Counted from the stretch's first letter, positions 7,697 to 16,276 are shown. The stretch: 64,000 nucleotides of DNA from JADJOM01 sp046327715 (GCA_046327715.1 JAXLXY010000006.1:1-64000); one strand, 5' to 3'. The notes: a model not told the origin generated them from the letters alone. Translations and numbers: made by a program.

Positions 7697-8555
7697 ACAT
7701 GCACTCCGGCTGCAGGGTTCGTCTGACCTCCGGTGGATGCCCTGGCGCATGGGGGAGCCAGGGTGGTGCCGCCGCGACCCATGCCCCACGCAGGGTCCGG
7801 CACGGGGGGGCCGAGACGCGAGAGGTGTGCCAGCGCCGCATCGAGGGCCGCGACCTGTGTCAGGCGGTCCGGAACGCACGCGATGTCCCCGAATGAGCCC
7901 GCCCCGCGCTCCGCGACCGGCGCCATCGGGTGTGCTGGCCGGGGGGTAGGCACCGCTGCATACGCAGTGCGCTGCAATGCATACGGACGGGGCTCGAGTC
8001 GGGACGGGGCAGGGTCGCGCGGCCGCGCATCCGTCCGTGGCGGCCGCCAGGTCGGCGCACGGCCGCGCCGGCGCCGCTGCCGGGTGCGCCAGCGCGTCTT
8101 CGGGGCCCGCGCACGCGGCCTAAACGGCGATCAGGACGGGAGTTGTCGGCACTCACGCGGTTCGGGCGGGCGTGAGCTCGAGTGCCGGCGGCATGCGGGC
8201 AGGGAAAGTGCGCGCGTATGCATCTTCGGGGGTGCGGCAGCCATCCCGGGAGCCCACGTGGTCACCTGCCAGCGCGCCGGCCCAGGTGATGCCGCCGCCA
8301 GCGCGGGGCGCGCGGGCGCCAGCCCGGGATCGGGGCGCCCGCAGCCGCCTCGACGGCCGGTCCAGCCGGCGCCGCGGGCCAGGGGAAAGCGTCCCGGATG
8401 GGCACACGCGGCCCGGGCGGCGGCCGGCGGGGCGGGACCGGCCCCCGGAAAAGTGTCCGGATGTGGAGAACTGGTGTCCGTGGCGGGAGACAGTCGGCGC
8501 GGGGTGTGAGCCCTCGCCGCCGTGGCGGCCTGGCGCTCAGCCGATCCCGAGGCCC
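7697..8555. other. Gene-free region with inverted repeats
   Basis: No open frame here looks like a protein; those present are Arg/Pro/Gly-rich antisense-type frames. A hairpin at 8147-8187 has a 12-bp stem (CGGCACTCACGC against GCGTGAG plus TGCCG) with a 6-base bulge CTCGAG. TGCATACGC (7957-7965) has a perfect inverted copy at 8214-8222, and a second related copy ATGCATACG is at 7977-7985. The region could hold a regulatory RNA, operators or a decayed gene. Confidence 0.5.
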
Positions 8556-9026
8556 CTACGGCACGACATCCAGGTGCCACGACGTGTGCACCCACCGCCC
8601 GCCGTGCCGCACGAACACCTCCGTGGCGCGCCCCGCCTGCTGGAACCGGCTGGTGTCCTGGGCCAGCTCCAGCGCGTAGTGCGAGAACATCACCACCACG
8701 TCGCCCAGGCGGTGCACCATGGTGGAATCGAAGCGGATGGCGAGCAGCCGCCCGCCCCGCGCCGCGAAGCCCGCCGAGCCGGCGAGGGTCTGCTCGAGGC
8801 CCTGCCAGTGCGGGCCGTCGGGGCTGATGGCCACCAGCTCGGGGCCCAGCACCCGGCGGAGCGCGGCGGTGTCGCCGGCGAACCAGTGCACCCAGACGTC
8901 GTGGCGCAGGGCCTCGAGCGCGGTGCGCTCGGCGGCGGGGAGGGTGGTGGCGACGCGGGGTGCTGCCTGTGCGGCGAGCGGGGCCGCCGCGGTGGCGAGG
9001 GCGAGCAGGAATGCCGGGACCTTCAT
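8556..9026 (-). CDS. Secreted DUF4440 (SnoaL/NTF2-like) protein
   Basis: A 156-residue protein with a signal peptide (residues 1-19, ending L-A-A-Q-A). The mature region follows the DUF4440 pattern: an N-terminal helix, 'W-F-A-G-D-T-A-A-L-R-R-V-L-G-P-E-L', 'I-S-P-D-G', and a closing 'F-V-R-H-G-G-R-W-V-H-T-S-W-H'. These cone-fold proteins bind small ligands or act as simple enzymes; the role here is unknown. A GGAGG ribosome-binding site precedes the ATG, and a TAGCTT hexamer lies 25 bases upstream of it. Confidence 0.82.
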   Translation of the reverse strand: MKVPAFLLALATAAAPLAAQAAPRVATTLPAAERTALEALRHDVWVHWFAGDTAALRRVLGPELVAISPDGPHWQGLEQTLAGSAGFAARGGRLLAIRFDSTMVHRLGDVVVMFSHYALELAQDTSRFQQAGRATEVFVRHGGRWVHTSWHLDVVP

Positions 9027-9051
9027 CGAAGCCTCCGTTGAGGGAGCGGAG

Positions 9052-9057
9052 AAGCTA
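9052..9057 (-). promoter_or_regulatory. Putative -10 element TAGCTT for the DUF4440 gene
   Basis: TAGCTT followed by CTCC on the minus strand, overlapping the 3' end of the AraC-type gene. The implied leader of about 20 nt includes the GGAGG ribosome-binding site of the DUF4440 gene. Confidence 0.4.
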
Positions 9058-9945
9058 GGGCCGGCCGCCGAGCAACGCTTGCACTTTCCGTCGCCGTTCG
9101 GGGAGGGGCAGGGCCCGCCACCGCGAGGCCCGGATCCCGAAGGCGCGCTGGAAGGTACGGCAGAAGTGACTCAGGTTCTCGAACCCCGAGCGCCAGCAGC
9201 TGTCGCTCACGGTGGCGCCGGCGTCGAGCCGGGCGGCGGCGTCGGCCAGCCGCCAGCGCACCACGTACTGGTGGGGGGAGAGGCCCAGGTAGCGCCGGAA
9301 GGCGTGGGTGAGTCCGGTGCCGGTGCACCCGACCGCGCGGGCGCGATCGGCGATGCTCCGGCGCGCGGCGGGATCGGCCTCGATGGCGCGGCAGGCGGCG
9401 GTCACGGCCTCGAGGTCGGCGCGGCGCGGGGCGTAGGGCCCGCGGCTGCCGCGCGAGGACCCATCGGCCGACAGGGCGGTGAGTCCGGCCAGCGCCCAGC
9501 GCTCGAGCTCGAAGGTGTTCTCCTCCGCCGCGGCGCCGGCCAGGCGGCGCTGCACGTACGCCAGCCGCGGCGTGGGGGTGCGCCGGGCGGCCCAGCCGGC
9601 GCGGGTCCACGCATCTTCCGAACCCGCCACCGCCCCCGGTGCGAAGTCGATGGCCAGGCAGACGTCGTCGGGGCAGGGGCCGTCGTGCCGGCAGCGAAAC
9701 GCCAGGCCCGGCCGCGTCAGGAAGAGGCTCCCCGCCACCAGCCGCTCGCGCGCCCCGTGGACTTCCACCTCGAACGCTCCGGCGCGCACGAAGGCGATGC
9801 CCCAGCCATCGGCCACCTCGCGCTCGGGATCCTGGTGCGGCAGGTCCGGCGGATGGTCGAAGCGGCGGACCACGCAGTCGGCGGTCTGGTGCAGCGCGGC
9901 GATGCGGTTCAGTGGCGGTTTCCGGTCGGGGGTGGGCGCGCGCAA
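9055..9945 (-). CDS. AraC family transcriptional regulator
   Basis: A regulator with an N-terminal cupin-like sensor domain (about residues 15-120) and a C-terminal AraC DNA-binding domain with two helix-turn-helices. The second HTH is recognisable in 'D-S-C-W-R-S-G-F-E-N-L-S-H-F-C-R-T-F-Q-R-A-F-G', the usual AraC signature. The frame is open upstream to 10086 with no ATG near the domain start; TTG at 9945 gives 296 residues, a normal length, but the start is uncertain. It ends about 30 bases before the DUF4440 gene, on the same strand. Confidence 0.85.
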   Translation of the reverse strand: MRAPTPDRKPPLNRIAALHQTADCVVRRFDHPPDLPHQDPEREVADGWGIAFVRAGAFEVEVHGARERLVAGSLFLTRPGLAFRCRHDGPCPDDVCLAIDFAPGAVAGSEDAWTRAGWAARRTPTPRLAYVQRRLAGAAAEENTFELERWALAGLTALSADGSSRGSRGPYAPRRADLEAVTAACRAIEADPAARRSIADRARAVGCTGTGLTHAFRRYLGLSPHQYVVRWRLADAAARLDAGATVSDSCWRSGFENLSHFCRTFQRAFGIRASRWRALPLPERRRKVQALLGGRP

Positions 9946-10180
9946 CCCTGCAGAAGGTAGGGCGCGGCCGGCACGGCGCCAACGCCCGCACCGGACGGCG
10001 GCGCCACGCGCGGGGTTTCCCCGCGGCGCCTGACGCGGGCTTGTCCGCAATCCCGGGCCGGGTACCTTGCCGGGGCCATGCCCCACGCTGGCCCACCCGC
10101 GGAATTCCCGCTCGGCGCGGCGGGCTCGCCCCGAGGTCGGGCCGCGAGCGGCCCCGGCTCGCGAGTCCGGCGGATCGGCG

Positions 10181-10186
10181 TATCTT
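10181..10186 (+). promoter_or_regulatory. Putative -10 element TATCTT for the cytochrome gene
   Basis: TATCTT followed by CCCC lies 58 bases before the ATG of the cytochrome c gene. The implied leader of about 50 nt carries AAGGA at 10231-10235 as ribosome-binding site. Confidence 0.4.
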
Positions 10187-10243
10187 CCCCGGCGGAGCTG
10201 CCCTCAGGGTGCCGCAGGCCCCTCTCCCGCAAGGACATCAGCT

Positions 10244-11239
10244 ATGCGCTGGTTTGCTGTCCGCAGCCAGCCGTCCGGCCGCTTGGCGTTCGTACTCGCG
10301 GTCGTGGCCTGCCTGACACGCGGTCTGGTGGCACAGGCGGCGCCGGCCTTCGAGGTGCCGGCCTGGGCCTTTCCGATGACGCCGGCGGGACCGGCACCCC
10401 GCCGGGACCCGGCAGCGCTGCATGCCGTGCCGGGCAGCACGATGCGCTACACGCTGCCGCAGCTGACCAACCTGTTCCAGGCCCCCGACTGGTTCCCTGA
10501 CAGTCACCCCGCGATGCCCGGGGTGGTGTCGCAGGGCCGGCGGCCGGCGGTGATGGCCTGCGGATTCTGTCACCTCCCGGATGGACGCGGCCGGCCGGAG
10601 AACGCCAGTCTCGCGGGGCTGCCGGCGGCGTACATCGTGGCGCAGGTGCACGCGATGCAGGGCCGGGAACGGCAGAGCGCGGCTCCCGCGCCATTTCTTC
10701 CCGCAGCGTACATGACGATCGTCGCCGATGGGGTGAGTGACGACGAGCTGGCGGAGGCTGCGGCGTACTTTGCCGCCCTGCCGCTGGCGCGACGCTCCCG
10801 GGTGGTGGAGCTGGAGGAGATCCCGCGGGGGGTGGCCGGGGTCGGGCTGTACTTCCCGGGTGAGGGGACCGAGCCGCTGGGCCAGCGGCTCATCGAGATG
10901 GCCGAGGACCGGCATCGGCACGAGCTGCGCGACCCGACGCTGGGCTACGTGACCTACGTGCCGCCGGGGAGCGTGGCGCGCGGGGCCGCGGTGGCACGGG
11001 GCGGGGCGGCCAGCGCCATGAGCGCCTGCACCACCTGCCACGGTCCGGCCCTTCGGGGGATGGCCCCCGCGCCGCCGCTGGCGGGCCGGTCGCCGAGCGC
11101 GCTGCTGCGGCAGCTGCTGGCGTTCCGGACGGGTGCGCGCGCCTCCGCGGCGGCCGCGCCGATGCGGATGGTGACGGCGGAGCTCTCCCTCGCCGACATG
11201 ATCGCGGTGGCGGCGTACGCCGGGTCGCTGGAGCCGTAG
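10244..11239 (+). CDS. Diheme cytochrome c (c4-like), secreted
   Basis: A 331-residue periplasmic cytochrome. A signal peptide (about residues 1-31, ending L-V-A-Q-A) precedes two class-I haem sites, C106-G-F-C-H110 and C262-T-T-C-H266, each followed by the G-x-x-L/P-x-L-A-G pattern of c4/c5-type domains. Possible axial Met residues occur near M139 and M176 in the first half and near the C-terminus. It should carry electrons between a membrane complex and an unknown partner; no oxidase or reductase gene is adjacent. AAGGA is 9 bases before the ATG. Confidence 0.9.
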   Translation: MRWFAVRSQPSGRLAFVLAVVACLTRGLVAQAAPAFEVPAWAFPMTPAGPAPRRDPAALHAVPGSTMRYTLPQLTNLFQAPDWFPDSHPAMPGVVSQGRRPAVMACGFCHLPDGRGRPENASLAGLPAAYIVAQVHAMQGRERQSAAPAPFLPAAYMTIVADGVSDDELAEAAAYFAALPLARRSRVVELEEIPRGVAGVGLYFPGEGTEPLGQRLIEMAEDRHRHELRDPTLGYVTYVPPGSVARGAAVARGGAASAMSACTTCHGPALRGMAPAPPLAGRSPSALLRQLLAFRTGARASAAAAPMRMVTAELSLADMIAVAAYAGSLEP

Positions 11240-11285
11240 CGGACCTTCCGGGTACCGAGACCAACCTCAACACGGGGAGACTTCG

Positions 11286-11669
11286 ATGGCGCTTCGCTGG
11301 GGACGCATCGTGGCCGCGGGGCTGGTCGCGGAGATCGTGCCGATCGTGGTGCTGGTGGGCATCGTGGCGCTGTTCGGTCCGGGCGAGGAGGCGGCGGCCC
11401 AGGCCTTCGCCGAGCGCCAGGGACGCTGGGTCGGGCCGCTCGGCGGCGCGGTGGCCTGCGGCGCCATGGGATGGTGGGCCGCGCGGGGCGGGGTTCGCGG
11501 GCTCGCCACCGGCCTGGCCGTCGGCGGGGTCGCCGCGGCACTCGACCTCGGGTTGATCCTCGCCTCCGGCGCGCCGTTCGAGTGGCTCTTCGCCGCCTCG
11601 AACGCGGGCCGGGTGATCGCCGGCGCCCTGGGCGGGGCGCGCGGCGGCTCTCCCCCACGGGCGGCCTGA
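11286..11669 (+). CDS. Small membrane protein, three predicted TM segments
   Basis: A 127-residue hydrophobic protein with likely membrane helices at about 7-30, 47-65 and 70-92. It is rich in Gly and Ala, with no recognisable motif. GGGGAG lies 8 bases before the ATG. It follows the cytochrome gene by 46 bp and precedes the DUF1569 gene by 9 bp, so it is probably in the same transcript as the latter. Family not recognised. Confidence 0.7.
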   Translation: MALRWGRIVAAGLVAEIVPIVVLVGIVALFGPGEEAAAQAFAERQGRWVGPLGGAVACGAMGWWAARGGVRGLATGLAVGGVAAALDLGLILASGAPFEWLFAASNAGRVIAGALGGARGGSPPRAA

Positions 11670-11678
11670 GGGGGAGGC

Positions 11679-12131
11679 ATGTCCCGATCCCTGCGTGACC
11701 CCGCCGGTCGTTCGGCGATTCTGTCGCGCCTCGCTGCGCTCCCGCCGGGCCGCGCCCCCTGCTGGGGGCGCATGGCCCCGGAGCAGTTGTTGCCCCACCT
11801 GGCCGACGGCCTCCGCCTTGCCTTGGGCGAGCTCCACCGGCCGAGCCGCGCCCCGCATCCGCTCAAGGCGGCGGTGAGGCGGCTGCTCGCCATCTATCTC
11901 CTGCCGTGGCCAAAGGGGAAGATCGAGGCCCCCGCCGGGGCCTTCACGACGCCGAGCGCCGGGTGGGACGCCGACCGGGCGCAGGTCGTGGCGCTGGTGG
12001 AACGGCTGGCCGCCGCCACGGCCTCACAGGTGGCGCCCGTGCACCCGCACTTCGGCCGGATGTCGCTGGGGGACTGGGGCGTGCTGCAGTACCGGCACAT
12101 GGATCATCACCTGCGGCAGTTCGGCGTGTGA
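11679..12131 (+). CDS. DUF1569 (DinB-superfamily) protein, paralogue of 31059
   Basis: A 150-residue four-helix protein of the DUF1569 family, part of the DinB/YfiT metal-binding superfamily. Candidate metal ligands are the His in 'Q-L-L-P-H-L-A-D' (helix 2) and the C-terminal H-M-D-H-H. The same tail, x-x-D-H-H-L-R-Q-F-G-V, ends the paralogue at 31059-31520, and the central 'H-P-x-F-G' is also shared. Thiol-transfer activity is known for some members but is only inferred here. The stop overlaps the GTG of the methyltransferase gene by 4 nt. Confidence 0.85.
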   Translation: MSRSLRDPAGRSAILSRLAALPPGRAPCWGRMAPEQLLPHLADGLRLALGELHRPSRAPHPLKAAVRRLLAIYLLPWPKGKIEAPAGAFTTPSAGWDADRAQVVALVERLAAATASQVAPVHPHFGRMSLGDWGVLQYRHMDHHLRQFGV

Positions 12132-12754
12132 GCGACCCCACCCACGGCTACGAGCGGCATGCCGCCGCGTTCATCGCCGGGCGCAACCGGCCCGGCGCGG
12201 CCATCGGCGTGGCCGAGGTGCGCGCCTGGGCGCGCGACCTGCCGCGCGATGCCGCGGTGCTCGACGTGGCCTGCGGCTCCGGGGTGCCGATCACCCGCGC
12301 GCTGGTGGAGGAGGGGCACCAGGTCTTTGCGCTCGATGCCTCGCCCGCGATGGTGGCGGCCTTCCGCACCAACTTCCCCCGCCTCCCGGTGGCCTGCGAG
12401 CCGGTCGAGACCACGACCTTCTTCGGCCGCAGCTTCGACGGCATCGTGGCCTGGGGGCTGGTGTTCCTGTTGCCGGAAGCGGCGCAGCGGGTGGCGATCC
12501 AGCGGATGGTGTCGGCCCTGGGTCCGGAGGGCCGGCTGCTGTTCACCGCACCGGCGCCGGCCTGCGAGTGGGTGGACGTGCTCACCGGCGAGCCGTCGCG
12601 CTCGCTCGGCGCGGCGGCGTATCGCGACCTGCTACACGCGGAGGGGCTCGCGCTGCTCGGCGAATACGACGACGAGGGGCAGAACCACTACTTCGACGCG
12701 GTCCGGCGCCGCGGCACCGGGCGCTTCAGCCGTCCCGCCGACGCGATCCCCTAG
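12128..12754 (+). CDS. Class I SAM-dependent methyltransferase
   Basis: A 208-residue methyltransferase. SAM-binding motif I is V-L-D-V-A-C-G-S-G-V-P-I (about residues 38-49), followed by the acidic end of strand 2 in 'V-F-A-L-D-A-S-P-A-M' and a motif-IV-like 'F-D-G-I-V-A-W-G-L'. The substrate is not predictable; small-molecule O- or N-methyltransferases of this length are common. The GTG start overlaps the DUF1569 stop (GTGA), so the two are translationally coupled. Confidence 0.88.
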   Translation: MSDPTHGYERHAAAFIAGRNRPGAAIGVAEVRAWARDLPRDAAVLDVACGSGVPITRALVEEGHQVFALDASPAMVAAFRTNFPRLPVACEPVETTTFFGRSFDGIVAWGLVFLLPEAAQRVAIQRMVSALGPEGRLLFTAPAPACEWVDVLTGEPSRSLGAAAYRDLLHAEGLALLGEYDDEGQNHYFDAVRRRGTGRFSRPADAIP

Positions 12755-12889
12755 TCCCCCGCTCTCCCCCCCGGCCGGATCGCCCGGGTGAGTGTCCCAC
12801 GCCATTGACAGCCGCGCGCGCGCATCCCACCGTGGCGTGCGGGCGCGTCGCATGGGCGGCCGCTTCCTTCCCTTCCTCCCGAGGCCACG

Positions 12890-13309
12890 ATGGCTGTCGC
12901 CGCAAAGACCCGGCGTCCCGAGCCCGACGCGAAGGCCCTGGTGCGCGCCTACCTCGCCGCGCAGCCGCCCGCGCAGCGCAAGGCGCTCAAGGCGATCCAG
13001 GCCGCCATCCGCGCCGCCGCGCCCGGCGCCATCGACGCGTTCAGCTATCGGATCCCGGCCTGCCGGCTGGAGGGAAAGCTCCTGATCTGGTATGCCGCCT
13101 GGAAGGCGCACGTGAGCCTCTACCCCGTCACCGCCCCGGTGAAGCGCGCGCTCGGCGCCGCCATCGCGGGCTACGAGACCTCCAAGGGCACCCTCCGGCT
13201 GCCGCTGGAGCGGCCGGTGCCGGTGGCGCTGGTGCAGCGGGTGGTCAAGGCGCGGCTGGCCGAACTGCGGAAGCCGAAGCCCCGAGCACGAACCCGGAGG
13301 ACCCCATGA
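12890..13309 (+). CDS. DUF1801 (YdhG-like) protein
   Basis: A 139-residue protein with the DUF1801 domain: 'Q-A-A-I-R-A-A-A-P-G-A-I-D-A-F-S-Y-R-I-P-A' followed by 'Y-A-A-W-K-A-H-V-S-L-Y-P' and 'T-S-K-G-T-L-R-L-P-L'. The domain has a frataxin-like fold and has been linked to iron handling in Bacillus, but the function here is unproven. The last 15 residues are very basic. Its stop overlaps the ATG of the next gene (ATGA). Confidence 0.85.
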   Translation: MAVAAKTRRPEPDAKALVRAYLAAQPPAQRKALKAIQAAIRAAAPGAIDAFSYRIPACRLEGKLLIWYAAWKAHVSLYPVTAPVKRALGAAIAGYETSKGTLRLPLERPVPVALVQRVVKARLAELRKPKPRARTRRTP

Positions 13310-13701
13310 CCGGTACCGGCATCACCGCCCCGCCGGAGGAGATCATCCGCTTTGGCCCCGGGGCGGAGCTCTCGGTAGAACTCACCTGCGGCGAGGCCCA
13401 GATGGGCACCTACACCCTGCGCCTGTGGACGCCCGACGGCCTCACGGTGGTCCGCAAGGCGCGCGGCTCCTTCATGGACGAGGTGGAAGACCGCTACGCG
13501 CTGCTGTCGCCGCCGGACGCCAACGCCGAGCACCTGCTGCAGTGCCGGGCGCGGGTGTGGCTCATCCAGGGGCATCGGAAGTACGCCGTGTTCATGACCG
13601 TGAAGCAGGGCGCCACCGTGATCGGCGAGGCCTCGGAGGTGGAGCAGACCGACGAGCCCACGGTGGTGGTGGACCTGCGGGCCCGGCTGCGGCGGGCCTG
13701 A
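13306..13701 (+). CDS. Beta-rich protein of unknown function
   Basis: A 131-residue protein with no signal peptide. It has alternating short strands ('E-L-S-V-E-L-T-C', 'T-Y-T-L-R-L-W-T', 'A-R-V-W-L-I-Q-G', 'T-V-V-V-D-L-R-A') that suggest an immunoglobulin-like or lipocalin-like sandwich. I do not recognise the family. GGAGG lies six bases before the ATG, and the gene overlaps the DUF1801 gene by 4 nt. Confidence 0.7.
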   Translation: MTGTGITAPPEEIIRFGPGAELSVELTCGEAQMGTYTLRLWTPDGLTVVRKARGSFMDEVEDRYALLSPPDANAEHLLQCRARVWLIQGHRKYAVFMTVKQGATVIGEASEVEQTDEPTVVVDLRARLRRA

Positions 13702-13703
13702 GC

Positions 13704-14771
13704 GTGGCCACCCCGCGCGTGCGGCTGGCGGGCGCGCTGCTGGCGCTCGCGTGCCTGGCCCCGGATGTCGTCCGGGGGCAGGTGCCGGCGCAGGTGGACA
13801 GCCTGGCCCAGGCGTACCGGGTGGACTACGCGGTGCCGGATGTCCCCGCGCTCACGCTGGTGGATGGCGAGGCCGGCGACCTGGTGCGCCCCACCACCGT
13901 GCGCGAACTGGCGGTGGCCCTCTCCGGCTTCACCGGCGATGGCGGCCTGTCCCTGCCGCGCGCGGCGGCGGTGGAGTTCTCGCCGGGCCTGCTGTTCTTC
14001 GGCCGGCGCCTCACGCTCTCGCGCTACCAGCGCGCGGCGGCGCTGTACCGGCTGCGGGTCTCGGTGGCCACCCGGCGCCGGGAAGAAGACGGCCCGCAGA
14101 CCGCGCTCGCGGTGGCGGTCCGCACCAGCTTCATCGATGGCGCCGACCTGCGCACCAGCCCGGCGTTCCTCGCCGCCGCGGCGCGGATCATCGCGCAGGC
14201 GGCCGCCATCGACGCCGCCGCGGAGGACGCGGCGGAGGCCGGCGGCGTGGACGCGCCGGTGGTGTACACCGCGGAGCAGCGGGCGGAGCTCGACCGGCTC
14301 ACCGCCGAGTACCGGGCCCTCCCCGAGGCGGTAGCCGACACCGCCTGGAACCGCCGGGTGTTCGACGCGGCGCTCGGCCTGGTGGCCGTGGGGGATTCCG
14401 CCGGCAACGACCTCGAGGCGCGCCAGGTCGCCGCGTGGCTCAGCTACGGCGGGGGGATCGGCACCTGGGGGCAGCTGGTGGTGGGGGCGCGCATGGCCTC
14501 GGACCGCGACTCCACCGGCGGGAAGTTCGCGATGGCGGGGAGCGCGGTGGCCCGGTTCTACGGCGGCACCAATCGCCAGAAGGTCTACCTCGACCTGCAG
14601 CTCTCCAAGCGGGGCGATGCCGACGCCGCGGTGGTGCTCTCCGGCGGATCCGAGCTGCGCGTGGCCCGCGGCCTCTGGGCCACGCTCGCGGTGGGCGCCC
14701 AGTGGGACGGCGCCGGCAGCGACGGGCGGCTCCGGGCCCGGTTCGCCTTCAAGTCGGCCTTTCCGATGTGA
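13704..14771 (+). CDS. Secreted protein of unknown function, possible outer-membrane barrel end
   Basis: A 355-residue protein starting at GTG two bases after the previous stop. The signal peptide (about residues 1-26) ends in V-V-R-G-Q. The middle (about 150-200) is a long Ala-rich helix; the C-terminal 110 residues alternate like membrane strands ('G-G-I-G-T-W-G-Q-L-V-V-G-A-R', 'V-Y-L-D-L-Q-L-S', 'L-W-A-T-L-A-V-G-A-Q-W') and end in R-F-A-F-K-S-A-F-P-M. A small outer-membrane barrel is plausible but unproven. Confidence 0.72.
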   Translation: MATPRVRLAGALLALACLAPDVVRGQVPAQVDSLAQAYRVDYAVPDVPALTLVDGEAGDLVRPTTVRELAVALSGFTGDGGLSLPRAAAVEFSPGLLFFGRRLTLSRYQRAAALYRLRVSVATRRREEDGPQTALAVAVRTSFIDGADLRTSPAFLAAAARIIAQAAAIDAAAEDAAEAGGVDAPVVYTAEQRAELDRLTAEYRALPEAVADTAWNRRVFDAALGLVAVGDSAGNDLEARQVAAWLSYGGGIGTWGQLVVGARMASDRDSTGGKFAMAGSAVARFYGGTNRQKVYLDLQLSKRGDADAAVVLSGGSELRVARGLWATLAVGAQWDGAGSDGRLRARFAFKSAFPM

Positions 14772-14801
14772 GCGCCGCGTGGCGCGCCGCCCGGTCCGGG
14801 T

Positions 14802-14807
14802 TAGAAT
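14802..14807 (+). promoter_or_regulatory. Putative -10 element TAGAAT
   Basis: TAGAAT followed by CCCGG lies 28 bases before the GTG of the small DUF4177-like gene. It is close to the TATAAT consensus, in a surrounding sequence of over 70% GC. Confidence 0.4.
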
Positions 14808-14835
14808 CCCGGTTCCCCCCTCCCTGGCGGCATGC

Positions 14836-15078
14836 GTGGCGCGCTTCTCGTACCAGGTCTGTCAGCAGCAGCAGAACCGCATCACCTTCGTGAACGGCGA
14901 ATGGACCGGCACCATCCCGTTCGGCGGGGCCGATACCGACGCGATGCTCGAGTCCTGCCCCATGTGCTGGGACTACCTCGCGGCGGCGGGGAAGGGGGGA
15001 TGGGAGCTGGTATCGGTGATGCAGGCGGGGAGCGCCGAGGCCCGCTTCGAGCTGCTCTACCTCAAGCACACGGCGTAG
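14836..15078 (+). CDS. Small DUF4177-like protein
   Basis: An 80-residue protein. The C-terminal half 'G-W-E-L-V-S-V-M-Q-...-F-E-L-L-Y-L-K-H' matches the DUF4177 pattern G-W-E-L-v-s-v...K-R. A Cys pair (S-C-P-M-C-W) in the middle and Cys8 are unusual for that family and might bind metal. GTG 14836 is the best start; the frame is open upstream but overlaps the previous gene. Function unknown. Confidence 0.65.
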   Translation: MARFSYQVCQQQQNRITFVNGEWTGTIPFGGADTDAMLESCPMCWDYLAAAGKGGWELVSVMQAGSAEARFELLYLKHTA

Positions 15079-15149
15079 CGGGGCGGAACCCGCGGGTGAC
15101 GCCGGTCACCGGGCGCCCGCGGGGGCATGGACGGCGCCGGGACCGCGGC

Positions 15150-15155
15150 TAGCTT
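15150..15155 (+). promoter_or_regulatory. Putative -10 element TAGCTT for the lipoprotein gene
   Basis: TAGCTT lies 46 bases before the ATG at 15202. It is a member of the TANNTT set; no -35 is visible. Confidence 0.35.
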
Positions 15156-15201
15156 GGTACGGGACGATGCCGCCGCCGTTCACGTGATCCGGGATGGTCC
15201 G

Positions 15202-15519
15202 ATGCGCCACGCCCTGCTTGCCTCGCTGCCCCTGCTCCTGGCCGCCTGTGGTGACGGTCCCTCGGATCCGCCCATGATGCCGGAGATCCCGCCTGGCCAG
15301 GTCGTCACCACCGAGGCCACCGTGCGCTTCATTTCGCTCGAAGGCGGATGCTGGGTGCTGGAGCTGGAGCCCGGCCGGCGCTACGAGCCGGTGAACCTGG
15401 CCCCGGGGTTCCGCACCGACGGCCTCAAGGTGCACGCGGTGCTGCGCGACGCGCCCAACTACTCGAGCTTCTGCATGGTGGGTCCGCTCGTCACCGTCGA
15501 CAGCATCGGCGCCCTGTAG
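15202..15519 (+). CDS. Small lipoprotein of unknown function
   Basis: A 105-residue lipoprotein: the signal ends in the lipobox L-L-A-A-C16-G. The mature part is beta-rich with one Cys pair (C in 'G-G-C-W-V-L' and 'S-S-F-C-M-V') that could form a disulfide. Family not recognised. It precedes a secreted protein gene by 40 bp on the same strand. Confidence 0.75.
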   Translation: MRHALLASLPLLLAACGDGPSDPPMMPEIPPGQVVTTEATVRFISLEGGCWVLELEPGRRYEPVNLAPGFRTDGLKVHAVLRDAPNYSSFCMVGPLVTVDSIGAL

Positions 15520-15559
15520 CGCCGGGCGCCCCCACCGCCACACCTCCAGGCCGGACGGC

Positions 15560-16276
15560 ATGACCCGCTCCCCTTTCTTCTGGGCCCTCGGCGTGGCGCT
15601 GCTCGCGAGGGCGCCCGCCCTGGCCGCGCAGGAGGACGCGATCGACGTCAGCCGCCTGGCGCCGGGCACCGACTCGATGGCCATCCTGCTCGACCGCGGG
15701 GGGATGGGGATCCCGGTGGGCACGCTGTGGGACGAACTCGCGCTGGTGCAGGCACCGGGGCAGCCGGCCGCCCTGCGCCGGGTGTACCGCACGGTCAACC
15801 GCGCCACCGGCTCCCACCTCGACACGACCGTCACCACGCTGCCGGACCTCCGGCTGCTGTATCATCGCGCCGTCGAGGGCGCGGTCCGGGACAGCCTGGC
15901 GGCGGTCGGGGACTCGCTGGTGGGCTGGGTCATGGACAGCGCCGGCGCGCGGCAGCCGCTGCGGCGCGCCGTGCCCGCGGGGCAGGTGGAGATGGGCCTG
16001 TTCGACCTGCTGATCCGGGCCGCGCCCTGGGCGCCGGGGCTGGTGGTGCGGGCGGCGGCGTTCATTCCCGCCGTGGACACCACCTTCGAGCTCACGGCGC
16101 GCTGGGCCGGCGAGGAAGACGTGACGCTGCGCAGCGGCGAGGTGGCTGGCTGCTGGCGGATCGAATCGGAGGTCGCGGGGCTGGTGGTCACCAGCTGGGT
16201 GGACCGGCGGACCCGTGTGCTCGCCAAGGGGCGGATCCAGCTCACGCCCGAGATCGCGATGGTGATGTTGCGCTGA
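15560..16276 (+). CDS. Secreted protein of unknown function (DUF3108-like layout)
   Basis: A 238-residue protein with a signal peptide (residues 1-23, ending A-L-A-A-Q). The C-terminal third, 'G-C-W-R-I-E-S-E-V-A-G-L-V-V-T-S-W-V-D-R-R-T-R-V-L-A-K', resembles the end of outer-membrane-lipoprotein-like folds (DUF3108 or LolB type), where a lipid-binding half-barrel closes. That resemblance is by eye only. Confidence 0.7.
   Translation: MTRSPFFWALGVALLARAPALAAQEDAIDVSRLAPGTDSMAILLDRGGMGIPVGTLWDELALVQAPGQPAALRRVYRTVNRATGSHLDTTVTTLPDLRLLYHRAVEGAVRDSLAAVGDSLVGWVMDSAGARQPLRRAVPAGQVEMGLFDLLIRAAPWAPGLVVRAAAFIPAVDTTFELTARWAGEEDVTLRSGEVAGCWRIESEVAGLVVTSWVDRRTRVLAKGRIQLTPEIAMVMLR

Noticed and set aside
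7693..7977. A 94-residue minus-strand frame whose TGA overlaps the ATG at 7696 (ATGA)
   Set aside because: The overlap looks operon-like, but the protein has no recognisable pattern and mixed codon use; kept only as a weak possibility within the gene-free region.
12806..12835. TTGACA as a possible -35 before the DUF1801 gene
   Set aside because: Nothing like a -10 occurs 16-19 bases downstream (CCGTGG), so a single hexamer is not enough.
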